Shown piece by piece: positions 12,672 to 20,380 of a stretch of DNA of 25,110 nucleotides. The stretch's first letter is position 1, and each line of letters begins with the position of its first letter. Origin of the DNA: a virus. The DNA is taken from positions 1 through 25,110 of the IMG/VR virus record IMGVR_UViG_3300035698_016868. One strand, 5' to 3'. Position numbers and translations under genes: made by a program. The notes beneath the pieces were generated by a model. The model worked only from the letters and a program-made list of their open reading frames with translations. It had not been told where the DNA came from and made no database searches.

Positions 12672-13010
12672 TTATTTTATTTTTTTACTTAATCTATCTA
12701 TTTGTTCGTTATACTTGTGCATAACATCATCTGGTCTTTCTTTAGTTCTGATAATAGCATTATCATGATAAAGATTTCTTGCAGATTGTTTATACCCTTC
12801 TAATTCTAGAAGTGTTTGGAATTCAGATTCACTAATTGTACTGTCTGATAAAAATTTAACTTCACTTTTCAATGAGTCAACAGTAACAACTAAAGCTTTA
12901 TTTGTTTTTAATACCTTTGTAGTAATTCTATTTGTGTTGCACGTATATAAAAACGTACAACACAATAGAATTAAAGTTATCAAAGGTATCTTTTCTTGAA
13001 ACTTTTTCAT
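12672..13010 (-). CDS. Membrane-anchored coiled-coil protein, spanin-like
   Basis: MKKFQEKIPLITLILLCCTFLYTC gives a basic N-terminus and one hydrophobic segment ending in cysteines (C17, C18, C24), either a signal anchor or a poor lipobox. The rest is a heptad-rich polar domain (KALVVTVDSLKSEVKFLSDS, MHKYNEQIDRLSKKIK). One membrane segment plus an extramembrane coiled coil, next to the amidase gene, is the layout of an inner-membrane spanin (Rz-like), which would help disrupt the outer membrane. No overlapping Rz1-type lipoprotein gene was found, so this remains inference. Confidence 0.62.
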   Translation of the reverse strand: MKKFQEKIPLITLILLCCTFLYTCNTNRITTKVLKTNKALVVTVDSLKSEVKFLSDSTISESEFQTLLELEGYKQSARNLYHDNAIIRTKERPDDVMHKYNEQIDRLSKKIK

Positions 13011-13018
13011 ATTAATAA

Positions 13019-13558
13019 TTATTTTCCTTTTGCAGCATTCTCTGCTTGCATTGCATCTCTCATTGCAACCTCAGGTAAAATACCTTGTTCTGCGGCTTGT
13101 AATTCGAAACCAGCATCTCTTAATAATTGTTCATCTGGACCAATTTGTTTTTGGATAACATCAGCAAGAACAGTTAACACTGTTGATACTTGTTCAACAT
13201 GGTCTACACCTGTAAACTTGAATGAAGCAACGAATTGGAAAAACGCTCTAATTGTTTCTTTAGGTACAGCAGTAACTTCATCAGGTTTTAATTCTGTGAT
13301 TGTTTTTTGTGCTGAAGCAATATCCCATGCTTGTTGTCCTACCCATTCTACTTTTGGTAAAACTTCCATTAACAATAATGAAATAGATGCTTGTGAAAAC
13401 GCAACACCATATTTCTTGGCATCTAATCCTTCTCTTACTTCATCAAATTTTACACATAATTCTTCGTATGTTGCAGAATCAATATCAGCACCTAATACTC
13501 TTTCTACTTTTGCAATTGCCTCTGTAGTTTCTGGTTTTAATTTTTTAACTTTTGTCAT
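13019..13558 (-). CDS. Hypothetical alanine-rich helical protein, 179 aa
   Basis: I do not recognise the family. The protein is mostly helical, alanine- and valine-rich compared with its neighbours (TTEAIAKVERVLGADID, VEQVSTVLTVLADVIQKQIG, FELQAAEQGILPEVAMRDAM) and ends NAAKGK. It lies between the spanin-like gene and three further unknown genes that follow the sigma factor, with gaps below 10 bases, so it is part of one operon. Its composition is like that of abundant phage structural or scaffold proteins, but there is no motif to decide. Confidence 0.7.
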   Translation of the reverse strand: MTKVKKLKPETTEAIAKVERVLGADIDSATYEELCVKFDEVREGLDAKKYGVAFSQASISLLLMEVLPKVEWVGQQAWDIASAQKTITELKPDEVTAVPKETIRAFFQFVASFKFTGVDHVEQVSTVLTVLADVIQKQIGPDEQLLRDAGFELQAAEQGILPEVAMRDAMQAENAAKGK

Positions 13559-13565
13559 TTATATT

Positions 13566-14081
13566 TTATTTTATATTTAGGATTAATTTACTGTATTTAT
13601 TGTTTAATAATAATAGTGCTCTATCGAACATATTACCTAGTTGAAAAAACAAACCATGTCTTTCCATCATCAAATCTTCGTTTACACCTTCTAAGTAACC
13701 ACTTTTACTTAATTCAATGAAACCTTCTCTAGAATTCATTATCATATTAGTAATGAATCCTATACAATCACTTGTCTGTAAATCATAAATTTTGTTCACA
13801 TACTTATCATCTTTATCTTTGAAAGGTGAATTAGGTATTGAGAATTCATTTATATTAACGTTAGCTAAATTGTGTTTGTTTTCATGATTACTTAACAGAT
13901 ATGCTAGTGTTGTATGTAATAACGACAATTCATCTGCTGCCAAATCTTCACCATAAGTTTCATTGTATGCTTTTAGAGCAATATCAACTTCAACAAAACA
14001 GTTTTCAGCGATAACATTTCTTTTATCATCTAATTGGTCTTCACTAATTGGATTCAAATGTATTTCTTTTCCTTCTGCCAT
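13566..14081 (-). CDS. Hypothetical protein, 171 aa
   Basis: Begins MAEGKEIHLNPISEDQLDDK and is acidic with a long helical region (LSLLHTTLAYLLSNHENK, FITNMIMNSREGFIELSK). It lacks recognised motifs. The ATG is two bases after the stop of the 87-aa gene and its own stop is 7 bases before the next ATG, so it is an internal operon member. Possibly a structural or assembly protein, given co-expression behind the sigma factor and closeness to tail genes. Confidence 0.68.
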   Translation of the reverse strand: MAEGKEIHLNPISEDQLDDKRNVIAENCFVEVDIALKAYNETYGEDLAADELSLLHTTLAYLLSNHENKHNLANVNINEFSIPNSPFKDKDDKYVNKIYDLQTSDCIGFITNMIMNSREGFIELSKSGYLEGVNEDLMMERHGLFFQLGNMFDRALLLLNNKYSKLILNIK

Positions 14082-14083
14082 TA

Positions 14084-14347
14084 TTATTTAAGGTTAGTAA
14101 CATCATCAAAGAACCTGATAACGTTTGGGATTACATCAGTCATTTCTTTAGTGTCTGATAGAATCTCCATGAACAATTCGATTACTTTTAATCTTTTCTT
14201 TTTCTTGAATTTTTTTAAGGCATTCATAACCTCTTTCCTATCCAATTTTTTATGAGTAGAATTAGTCACTGTACTTAAAAGTGAATTTCTGATTACTCTA
14301 GATAATTGAGGATAGGATTCACAAACGTATTTGTATTGTTTATTCAT
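14084..14347 (-). CDS. Hypothetical basic helical protein, 87 aa
   Basis: MNKQYKYVCESYPQLSRVIR... is helical, with a strongly basic centre (NALKKFKKKKRLKVIELF) and an acidic end (IRFFDDVTNLK). The basic stretch could bind nucleic acid. No family is recognised. It lies in the operon behind the sigma factor, followed at 2 bases by the next gene. Confidence 0.65.
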   Translation of the reverse strand: MNKQYKYVCESYPQLSRVIRNSLLSTVTNSTHKKLDRKEVMNALKKFKKKKRLKVIELFMEILSDTKEMTDVIPNVIRFFDDVTNLK

Positions 14348-14374
14348 AACTATTTTCTTTATACTTAAAGGTAA

Positions 14375-14875
14375 TTAAATGAAAAAATATTTTACACATG
14401 CACCTAAAATTGTTAAAATAATTAAAGGTTTACATACACTCCCTACAATATTCCATATAGTTCTATTTGTTGTAACATCTGTTTGTAATTTCAACGAACA
14501 AAGATACGTAAACGAATCTGGGATATGTATAAGTGGTTGCGGTTCTAAATATTGCGTAACACCTAAAGGTAAAAACTTATCGAGTGCAGCAAGACTATTA
14601 GAAGTAGCTTTTTCTTTTGTTGCTTGATTGTCAAACAATTCTTTCGATTTGAAGTTGATGGTATAATATATGTCACCTGATGAATGTTCATATCGAACAG
14701 GTGCTTCCATCATTTCTTCGGGATAATCAAAATTAGATATGAATGCCTGTTGTAAAGGGGCATCTTCGGATTGAAAGAATGTTACTAAAACATCTTTCAT
14801 TTTACGGTTTTCTTTAAACTCTTTCCAATATTCGATATTGAAGATAAGGTTTGCTATTTTATGCGATAAATTCAT
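14375..14875 (-). CDS. Hypothetical protein with C-terminal membrane anchor
   Basis: The ATG at 14875 overlaps the sigma-factor stop by 17 bases and gives a 166-aa protein starting MNLSHKIANLIFNIEYWKEF. An ATG at 14914 is also open but overlaps the sigma gene by 56 bases. The only membrane segment is at the extreme C-terminus (NIVGSVCKPLIILTILGACVKYFFI), so the protein is tail-anchored with a cytoplasmic domain. No catalytic motif is visible. Translational coupling to the sigma factor suggests a joint role, perhaps as a membrane-bound partner or anti-sigma, but that is a guess. Confidence 0.65.
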   Translation of the reverse strand: MNLSHKIANLIFNIEYWKEFKENRKMKDVLVTFFQSEDAPLQQAFISNFDYPEEMMEAPVRYEHSSGDIYYTINFKSKELFDNQATKEKATSNSLAALDKFLPLGVTQYLEPQPLIHIPDSFTYLCSLKLQTDVTTNRTIWNIVGSVCKPLIILTILGACVKYFFI

Positions 14876-15464
14876 TGTATAATTCTTTGTTAGATTCAAT
14901 TTTTCTCTTTGCATTAAAGATTCTATTCAATACGTTTTGTGATTTCGTTTCGTATTTGTCAGCAATCTCATTAGTTTTCATATTGTTTGCAAATTTATCA
15001 TAAAATATGTTGAAACTCATATCATTATTTAGCACTGTCTTAATATTGTTCCATAATGTAGATACATTTTCATCTTTGATATATTCATCTTGCATATCAT
15101 ACACATAGTCACCAGAATCCTCTGCAATCACGATATTAGACACGATTGGGTCGTCAATGTCACATTTACTATATTGACTGTATTGACCACATACACTCTT
15201 ATAATGTCTAATAATGTTCTGTTTCATTTTAAGAAAAACCATAGTACTGATACTATATTTTTCTACATCGAATTTATCTATATCATTCCATACAGATATA
15301 AAAGTTTCGTTGTAACAATCTTCTAGAAGTTCCTGAGAATTGTTGAATTTTTTAAAGTAGTTGATAGCACTTGGTCTACATGCTTCGAATAATTGCTTGA
15401 ATGCTTTTTCCGATTTAGATTCCTTGAAATTAATCCCTAATTGTTTGATATTTACCTTAGCCAT
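14859..15464 (-). CDS. RNA polymerase sigma factor, ECF-like
   Basis: The 201-residue protein has the two essential sigma regions. Residues 20-90 match region 2 (AFKQLFEACRPSAINYFKKF, then LLEDCYNETFISVWND and FLKMKQNIIRHYKS), which binds the polymerase clamp and melts the -10 element. Residues about 145-192 match region 4 (FANNMKTNEIADKYETKSQN then VLNRIFNAKRKIES), a helix-turn-helix. This is the size of ECF sigmas and of phage late sigmas such as T4 gp55. It would redirect host RNA polymerase to phage late promoters; the GATTAAATAA motif in this window is the obvious candidate target. It heads the minus-strand operon facing away from the tail genes. A TTTGA-poor A/T leader precedes it, with GTAAATATAAAG 21 bases upstream. 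Confidence 0.87.
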   Translation of the reverse strand: MAKVNIKQLGINFKESKSEKAFKQLFEACRPSAINYFKKFNNSQELLEDCYNETFISVWNDIDKFDVEKYSISTMVFLKMKQNIIRHYKSVCGQYSQYSKCDIDDPIVSNIVIAEDSGDYVYDMQDEYIKDENVSTLWNNIKTVLNNDMSFNIFYDKFANNMKTNEIADKYETKSQNVLNRIFNAKRKIESNKELYNEFIA

Positions 15465-15697
15465 ACTTCTGTTTTGTTTACTTTATATTTACTTATTACT
15501 ATTATATACAATTTCACTAAAGAGTATTAATATTTCCCCTGGAGAACTTTTACACTTATTAAATGCGATATGTGTGTGGGATATTTTATTTCATGTCATT
15601 TATTTTCAATTTATTTTCTAAAATGTTAAACTGTCTTGTACAGCATTTCCTTATAGGATATAATACTATTATACGAAATAAAAATGATAATTCCTAA
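15465..15697. other. Divergent control region, no gene
   Basis: This 233-base gap separates the minus-strand sigma operon from the plus-strand tail genes. No ORF in it looks real. It holds A/T-rich sequence on the sigma side, a CCCCTGGAG block at 15537-15545, and a TTGTAC...TATAAT pair facing the tail genes. It would drive transcription both ways. Confidence 0.6.
15636..15664 (+). promoter_or_regulatory. Sigma70-like promoter with 17-bp spacing
   Basis: TTGTAC (15636-15641) is followed after exactly 17 bases by a perfect TATAAT (15659-15664), facing the tail genes. The -10 and spacing are canonical for proteobacterial housekeeping sigma, while the -35 matches only its first half. In an AT-rich gap TATAAT alone is not unusual. 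Confidence 0.4.
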
Positions 15698-16301
15698 TTT
15701 TTTCGATTAAATATAAAAAAGGAACATGGTAGTGGTTCTTTTGATGATTACTTAGGTTCAGATGTAGCATTGAATAACGCTATTAAACAATATGGAATAG
15801 AAAATTTTCATTTTGAACCTCTTAGGTTTTTTAAAAACAGAGAATGTGCGTATAAATACGAAGAACGGTTTCTAACATTATTTGATGTTAAGAATTTAAA
15901 AGATTCCTATAATATGAAAAACACTGCACTTGGTGGAAAAACACATTCAGGAAAATTTCCTGGTCATTGTAATACAACTAAAGGTATTCCAAAAACAAAT
16001 GAACACAAAAAGAAAATTTCAGAATCTTTGAAAGGTCACAAGTTATCATACGAAACCAAATATAAACTATCTGAACTTAAAAAAGATATACCTAAAACAG
16101 AAAATCATAAAAATAACATATCTAAATCACTGAAAGGTATGTTAAAATCAACAAAACATAAACACAACTTATCAGAATCAGCAAAGGGGAATGATAATGC
16201 CAGTAAAAAATAACAATATTTAATGTAGAATATGATTCAATGAAAGAAGCAAGTGAAAATTAGGTATAAGTTTTTACAAACTTAGAAAATTAGTTGATTA
16301 A
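15698..16301 (+). pseudogene. Broken GIY-YIG homing endonuclease with NUMOD3 repeats
   Basis: The frame 15698-16213 reads from HGSGSFDDYLGSDVALNNAI and KQYGIENFHFEPLRFF through E.....YEERFL, the second part of a GIY-YIG nuclease domain. Three NUMOD3-type DNA-binding repeats follow (EHKKKISESLKG, NHKNNISKSLKG, KHKHNLSESAKG). The GIY and YIG strands that should open the protein are absent, so it cannot be an active nuclease. The C-terminal tail is in two other frames: IFNVEYDSMKEASEN then GISFYKLRKLVD with its stop at 16299-16301. Each shift corresponds to one lost base, in the A6 run at 16205-16210 and the TT at 16260-16261. The stop overlaps the promoter-like motif of the sheath gene. Confidence 0.8.
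15705..15713 (+). promoter_or_regulatory. GATTAAATA copy at the 5' end of the broken endonuclease
   Basis: GATTAAATA lies where the missing N-terminal part of the endonuclease should be. With the copy at 16296-16305 it flanks the endonuclease remnant as a direct repeat. It may be the original sheath promoter split by insertion, or simply an A/T-rich match. Confidence 0.3.
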
Positions 16302-16305
16302 ATAA
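16296..16305 (+). promoter_or_regulatory. Candidate late promoter GATTAAATAA (tail sheath)
   Basis: GATTAAATAA ends 18 bases before the sheath ATG at 16324, the same distance as for the 58-aa and kinase genes. It also contains the natural stop codon of the endonuclease remnant (GAT TAA). ACAAAATAATATATAAAA follows as an A/T-rich leader. Confidence 0.62.
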
Positions 16306-16323
16306 ACAAAATAATATATAAAA

Positions 16324-19300
16324 ATGAGTTTACCAGTATATTTATCGAATATCAAGTCAAGCGGTGTTTACGTTTTTGAATTCGACAAATCTCAAATTGT
16401 AACTACTACAACAGCCACTATCAGATTGATTATTGGTTTTAGTAAAGTTGGACCTTTCAATACTCCGGTATTTTGTCAGGACTATGCGTTTTTTCAAAGC
16501 GTTTACGGAAAAAGAGATAAACAACTAGAAAAGAAAGGTTCGTACTTCCATCTTAGTGCTGAAGAAATGTTAAGGGATTCTCCTATCATTGCTTTAAATC
16601 TATTAGAATTGGATGACGAACTAGATAAAACTGAATTTATCAGTTTTTCAACTGCTGCAAACGAAAAGAATCAGAACACTGGTTTTGGACCATTAGCAGG
16701 AAATTTTAACACAAGCAAGTTCTGGAAATTAGATTCAGATAAAGCACTAAAAAATATTGAAGCACAAGAAGGTTTCAGTAAGTCTTTATTGAACTTTGTA
16801 AATGTGGGAAGAAAAACAATATCAGTTATTGTAACGCAAGATAAGATTCAAGGTCTTGATATTACAGCAAATGATTGGTATGGTGAAGCTGACGTTCCAG
16901 AATTCATGGACGGTTCAGATTACATTAACGATTACTGTTTAAGAGTAAATGTTATCAAAGGAGATTATACAGATTTTGAAAAATTATCTGTTGACCCAAT
17001 TTTAGGTGACTATTTCGATACAAACGGTATCAAAAAAGTATATACAGATTCTAACGGGAATACTAGTGATGGACTTGTTTCATTATTGGAAAATCCAAAC
17101 GTAGTGTCATTAGGTGAATATATTGGGGTTTTAATTCCAAGTTTCCAAGATGCTGAAGGAAATGATTTGTATATCCAAGATTTAATTAACTTAGAAACAG
17201 CGTTTAACGGTTTATTCTGTGCTGTTGATGATGATTTATTTGATGGAACAACACTTTTATCAGGTTCAGTAATTGACCTTTTAGGTGGAACTATCGAAGG
17301 TTCAACAAATTTAAGTAAAATTGATTACTTATCTTACTTGGGTACAATTGCGGAAGATTTAAGTTATACATTAGAAGAATCAACTGATGGTGAAATTGCA
17401 GTAAAAGGTAGTACTTTAGATTTATATGGTGCAACAGCATACTCAGGTGATGCAAATGCTCAATTGTCTATTACAGATACAACTGCTTATGGAAGTACTG
17501 GAAAATATGATACAATTAGTGTTTATTCTCCAACATCTTTAGATGAAAATGCTCCAGGTGGTACAAGTGCATTTGCAGATGATGCCACATGGTCTGCATG
17601 GGCAAGAAGTATCAAAGAAAACGTTTCATTCCTAGAATGTTCAAGTATCTTAGGTGCAACTGGTTCAACGGCTGGTATTACTGAATATGCTCTTGTAAAA
17701 GATGTAGCATTATTAAGTGATAAAATTATCATCCAATTAAACACAACAAACGAAGCGGGAACAGAAACATTATTTATTGATGGTTCAGGTTTAACTTCTG
17801 CTAATAGTGTTAGTGTTTTAACTAACCCAGAAATTGGAATTCAAACATTAGATGGTACTGATTATATTTTCACACAAACAGCTGATGCTGGTGTTGATTT
17901 TGTTTCAGGTGTGTTATCTAGTGGTGATACTGTAGAAGTAATTGGAGGTTCTTTCGAGGATTTTGATATTGTTTCTAAAGTTGCAAATGGAAATGCTGAT
18001 GCATTAGCATTATACGTTCCAGGTGTTTTATCACATCAAATCACATATTACACGTTATCAACTGAAACAGGTTCTGATAATGTAACTATGAAGGTTAAAT
18101 CTGTTTCAGGTTCAATCAACAAAACGTTCACTGTAACTAAAATAAATGATTACGAATTTACATATAGTGTAGGTGGAACTAGTCTTTATACTTTAGGTGA
18201 CATTCAACCAAAGGATTTCTTAATCAGAAGTTTTGATGACGGTGCAACTAAAACTAAGTTTGACCCAAGAACAGGAAATACTAGATATACTAGAATTGAT
18301 TCTGTAAAAGAAAATACAGATACACAAATAGTAACTGTAAAAACAATTGACCCTGTTTACTTTGGTACTTCAAATGACGAAATCGAAAGATACCAGTCAG
18401 TACAAAATTTCGTTACTAACTACAATGTTCACGGACTAGATGGTTTTGTAATGAGAGAAGCACAATTACCAAACGGAACAGCACAAAGACAAAATGATAT
18501 AATGGGTGTTTTAACAGATACTGGATTATATGGTGCTTTGGCGGATAGAGAAGCTATTATCTTTAGATATGTAGTTGATACATTCGATGGTTTAATTGAA
18601 CCAAGTAGTAAAAACGTGTTATCTTCTCTATGTAGAGAAAGAAAGTTTGCATTTGCAATCTTAAACGCACCATCTGTTAAACAATTGGACGATTCAACAA
18701 ATCCACTATTCAAATTCGATAGTAGAAGTGATTACGACCCAAGATATGTTGCAACAGGAGGAAACCAAGATTATAACCCAAGTAATACTTTCAGTTTACC
18801 AAGTTTAAATCAAGGTTCAAACTACTGTGGTTTCTACCACCCTTACTTAGTAATAAGAGAAGGACCTTCAAGTAAATTAGTTCCACCAGCAGCGTATGTG
18901 TCGAACAACTTTATGGCAAAATATAGAGCGGACAAACCGTATTCTATCGTTGCTGGTCCAAGAAGAGGTGTACTATCAGGAAATAACATTGTAGGTGTTG
19001 AATATATCTACGATAGAAAAGGTTTAGATGCAGTTGAGCCATTTGGATTGAACGTAACTGTTCCAAGTAGAGGTTTCGGAAACGTAATCAATGCTAACCA
19101 AACAGCACAACAAAATATCAAATCAGCATTATCAAGCGTTCACGTAAGAGAATTGTTAATTTATATTGAGGAAACTGTTGACCAAATCCTTAAAAATTAT
19201 AGATGGGAATTTAACACTGTTCAAACAAGATTAGAAATCAAAACTCTAGTAGATGGTTTCTTAGGTCAGATTTTGAATGATGGTGGACTTTATGATTTCA

Positions 19301-19464
19301 CAACTGTAATGAACACAGTAAATAATACTTCTGAGGTTATTGACAATGACATGGGTATTATTGACATTGCTGTTGAACCAGTAAGAGGTTTAGGAAAACT
19401 TGTACAAAGAGTTACAATTCTTAAAACAGGTGCAATTGCAGCTGGGGAATTCTCAGTACAATAA
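16324..19464 (+). CDS. Contractile tail sheath protein
   Basis: The 1046-residue product has both conserved ends of phage sheath proteins. The N-terminus (LPVYLSNIKSSGVYVFEFDK, TIRLIIGFSKVGPFNTPVF) forms the inner strand and handshake region. The C-terminus includes YHPYLVIREGPSSKLVPPAA, GPRRGVLSGNNIVGVEYIYD, VHVRELLIYIEETVDQIL and a final beta segment with IDIAVEPVRGLGK. These sheath subunits stack around the tube and contract at infection. T4 gp18 is 659 residues; the extra length lies in the middle (roughly 230-650), a Gly/Ser/Thr-rich region likely forming surface-exposed beta domains. It is the first intact plus-strand gene, preceded by the GATTAAATAA motif and followed by a strong terminator. 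Codon use and length show no damage. Confidence 0.95.
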   Translation: MSLPVYLSNIKSSGVYVFEFDKSQIVTTTTATIRLIIGFSKVGPFNTPVFCQDYAFFQSVYGKRDKQLEKKGSYFHLSAEEMLRDSPIIALNLLELDDELDKTEFISFSTAANEKNQNTGFGPLAGNFNTSKFWKLDSDKALKNIEAQEGFSKSLLNFVNVGRKTISVIVTQDKIQGLDITANDWYGEADVPEFMDGSDYINDYCLRVNVIKGDYTDFEKLSVDPILGDYFDTNGIKKVYTDSNGNTSDGLVSLLENPNVVSLGEYIGVLIPSFQDAEGNDLYIQDLINLETAFNGLFCAVDDDLFDGTTLLSGSVIDLLGGTIEGSTNLSKIDYLSYLGTIAEDLSYTLEESTDGEIAVKGSTLDLYGATAYSGDANAQLSITDTTAYGSTGKYDTISVYSPTSLDENAPGGTSAFADDATWSAWARSIKENVSFLECSSILGATGSTAGITEYALVKDVALLSDKIIIQLNTTNEAGTETLFIDGSGLTSANSVSVLTNPEIGIQTLDGTDYIFTQTADAGVDFVSGVLSSGDTVEVIGGSFEDFDIVSKVANGNADALALYVPGVLSHQITYYTLSTETGSDNVTMKVKSVSGSINKTFTVTKINDYEFTYSVGGTSLYTLGDIQPKDFLIRSFDDGATKTKFDPRTGNTRYTRIDSVKENTDTQIVTVKTIDPVYFGTSNDEIERYQSVQNFVTNYNVHGLDGFVMREAQLPNGTAQRQNDIMGVLTDTGLYGALADREAIIFRYVVDTFDGLIEPSSKNVLSSLCRERKFAFAILNAPSVKQLDDSTNPLFKFDSRSDYDPRYVATGGNQDYNPSNTFSLPSLNQGSNYCGFYHPYLVIREGPSSKLVPPAAYVSNNFMAKYRADKPYSIVAGPRRGVLSGNNIVGVEYIYDRKGLDAVEPFGLNVTVPSRGFGNVINANQTAQQNIKSALSSVHVRELLIYIEETVDQILKNYRWEFNTVQTRLEIKTLVDGFLGQILNDGGLYDFTTVMNTVNNTSEVIDNDMGIIDIAVEPVRGLGKLVQRVTILKTGAIAAGEFSVQ

Positions 19465-19477
19465 GAATGATTAAATC

Positions 19478-19521
19478 TTAATAATTAAAGGCAATCCGAA
19501 AGGGTTGCTTTTAATTATTAA
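19478..19521 (+). terminator. Rho-independent terminator, 17-bp stem
   Basis: TTAATAATTAAAGGCAA (19478-19494) pairs with TTGCTTTTAATTATTAA (19505-19521) with one wobble, around a 10-base loop. It lies 13 bases after the sheath stop and should separate sheath from endonuclease transcription. Confidence 0.9.
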
Positions 19522-19545
19522 ATGTAATCTATTAGAAGTTACGTT

Positions 19546-19555
19546 GATTATATAG
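19546..19555 (+). promoter_or_regulatory. GATTATATAG, variant motif before the GIY-YIG gene
   Basis: GTTGATTATATAG lies 5 bases before the endonuclease ATG and resembles the TTGATTAAATAAG found at the far end of the same gene (20335-20347). The spacing is too short for the promoter arrangement seen elsewhere, so it may instead be the other half of the insertion site. Confidence 0.3.
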
Positions 19556-19560
19556 TATAT

Positions 19561-20247
19561 ATGAAATGGAACATAGGTAAAATAATATGGGATGATATTC
19601 CAAATAGTATGGGTATTTACATAATTACCAATATAATTACTAATCAACAATATGTGGGAGAAACTATCAATTTTAAACAGAGATTTAAAAAACACAAGTC
19701 TGATTTAATAGGAAATAGACACTTTAATAACTACTTACAAAATTCGTTTAATAAATATAAGATAGATAATTTTACAATTGAGATATATGAAAAAATCGGA
19801 GATGTAGAAATAGAAAATTTAAAAAGAATAGAAAGTGTAGTAATTTTAGAAAAAAAATCTCACATAGAAAATGGTGGATTTAATCTAAGACATGAAGAAG
19901 ATGATAAAAGAATAGTTTCTAAGTACACTAGAAAAAAAATATCAAAAAATTCAAAAGGTCAAGTTGTTGTAAAAGATAAAGATGGTAATAAATTTCAAGT
20001 ATCTATTAAAGACCCTAGATATATAAGTGGTGATTTAGTAGGACACAATACAGGTAATGTTAATTCAAAAGAAACTAAACAACAAATGTCTAAATCACAC
20101 AAAGGAAAAATCTTTACTAAAGAACACAAAGATAATATGTCTAAAAGTGCAAAGATTAGAGCTACAGAAAATAATTCCAATATGGATAAAACTATTTATA
20201 AGGTATTAAATATAGTATCTAATGATATATTTGAAGGACTAAGATAG
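19561..20247 (+). CDS. GIY-YIG homing endonuclease, C-terminal frameshift
   Basis: GIYIITNIITNQQYVGET has G18-I-Y20 and Y31-V-G33, the two strands that name the family, and FKQRFKKH supplies catalytic R41. FNKYKIDNFTIEIYEKI and IESVVILEKKS, then GGFNLRHE, continue the domain; NUMOD3-like DNA-binding repeats follow (KETKQQMSKSHKG, KEHKDNMSKSAK). It would nick or cut DNA in related phages lacking it and spread by repair. The open frame ends NDIFEGLR at 20247. One added A near 20238 would continue as TKIDFIRKYQLTRRHVYN and LMNREKRKYNNWILID, stopping at 20342, a typical helix-turn-helix tail. The nuclease domain is intact, so activity is possible, but target binding may be impaired. It lies between sheath and tube, in the intergenic position usual for free-standing endonucleases. 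Confidence 0.85.
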   Translation: MKWNIGKIIWDDIPNSMGIYIITNIITNQQYVGETINFKQRFKKHKSDLIGNRHFNNYLQNSFNKYKIDNFTIEIYEKIGDVEIENLKRIESVVILEKKSHIENGGFNLRHEEDDKRIVSKYTRKKISKNSKGQVVVKDKDGNKFQVSIKDPRYISGDLVGHNTGNVNSKETKQQMSKSHKGKIFTKEHKDNMSKSAKIRATENNSNMDKTIYKVLNIVSNDIFEGLR

Positions 20248-20342
20248 ATTTTATTCGAAAATATCAATTAACTAGGCGACATGTTTATAATTTGATGAAT
20301 AGAGAAAAAAGGAAATATAATAATTGGATTTTAATTGATTAA
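20248..20342 (+). pseudogene. Out-of-frame C-terminal tail of the GIY-YIG gene
   Basis: In the shifted frame this segment reads IDFIRKYQLTRRHVYN and then LMNREKRKYNNWILID with a stop at 20340-20342. It is the expected helix-turn-helix tail of the preceding endonuclease, now separated by an apparent one-base deletion. Its last codons, ATT GAT TAA, form the first half of the tube-gene promoter motif. Confidence 0.7.
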
Positions 20343-20346
20343 ATAA
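20337..20346 (+). promoter_or_regulatory. Candidate late promoter GATTAAATAA (tail tube)
   Basis: GATTAAATAA ends 34 bases before the tube ATG at 20381, in a purine-rich leader (GATAAGAAATAAGATAAAAA). The spacing is longer than for the sheath. It includes the natural stop codon of the endonuclease tail. Confidence 0.5.
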
Positions 20347-20380
20347 GATAAGAAATAAGATAAAAAATAAATAACAATAT

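Noticed and set aside
12996-13580. Plus-strand 194-aa ORF
   Set aside because: It lies wholly opposite the minus-strand 179-aa gene and has the Ser/Ala/Cys-rich look of an antisense shadow. It would also run against the operon.
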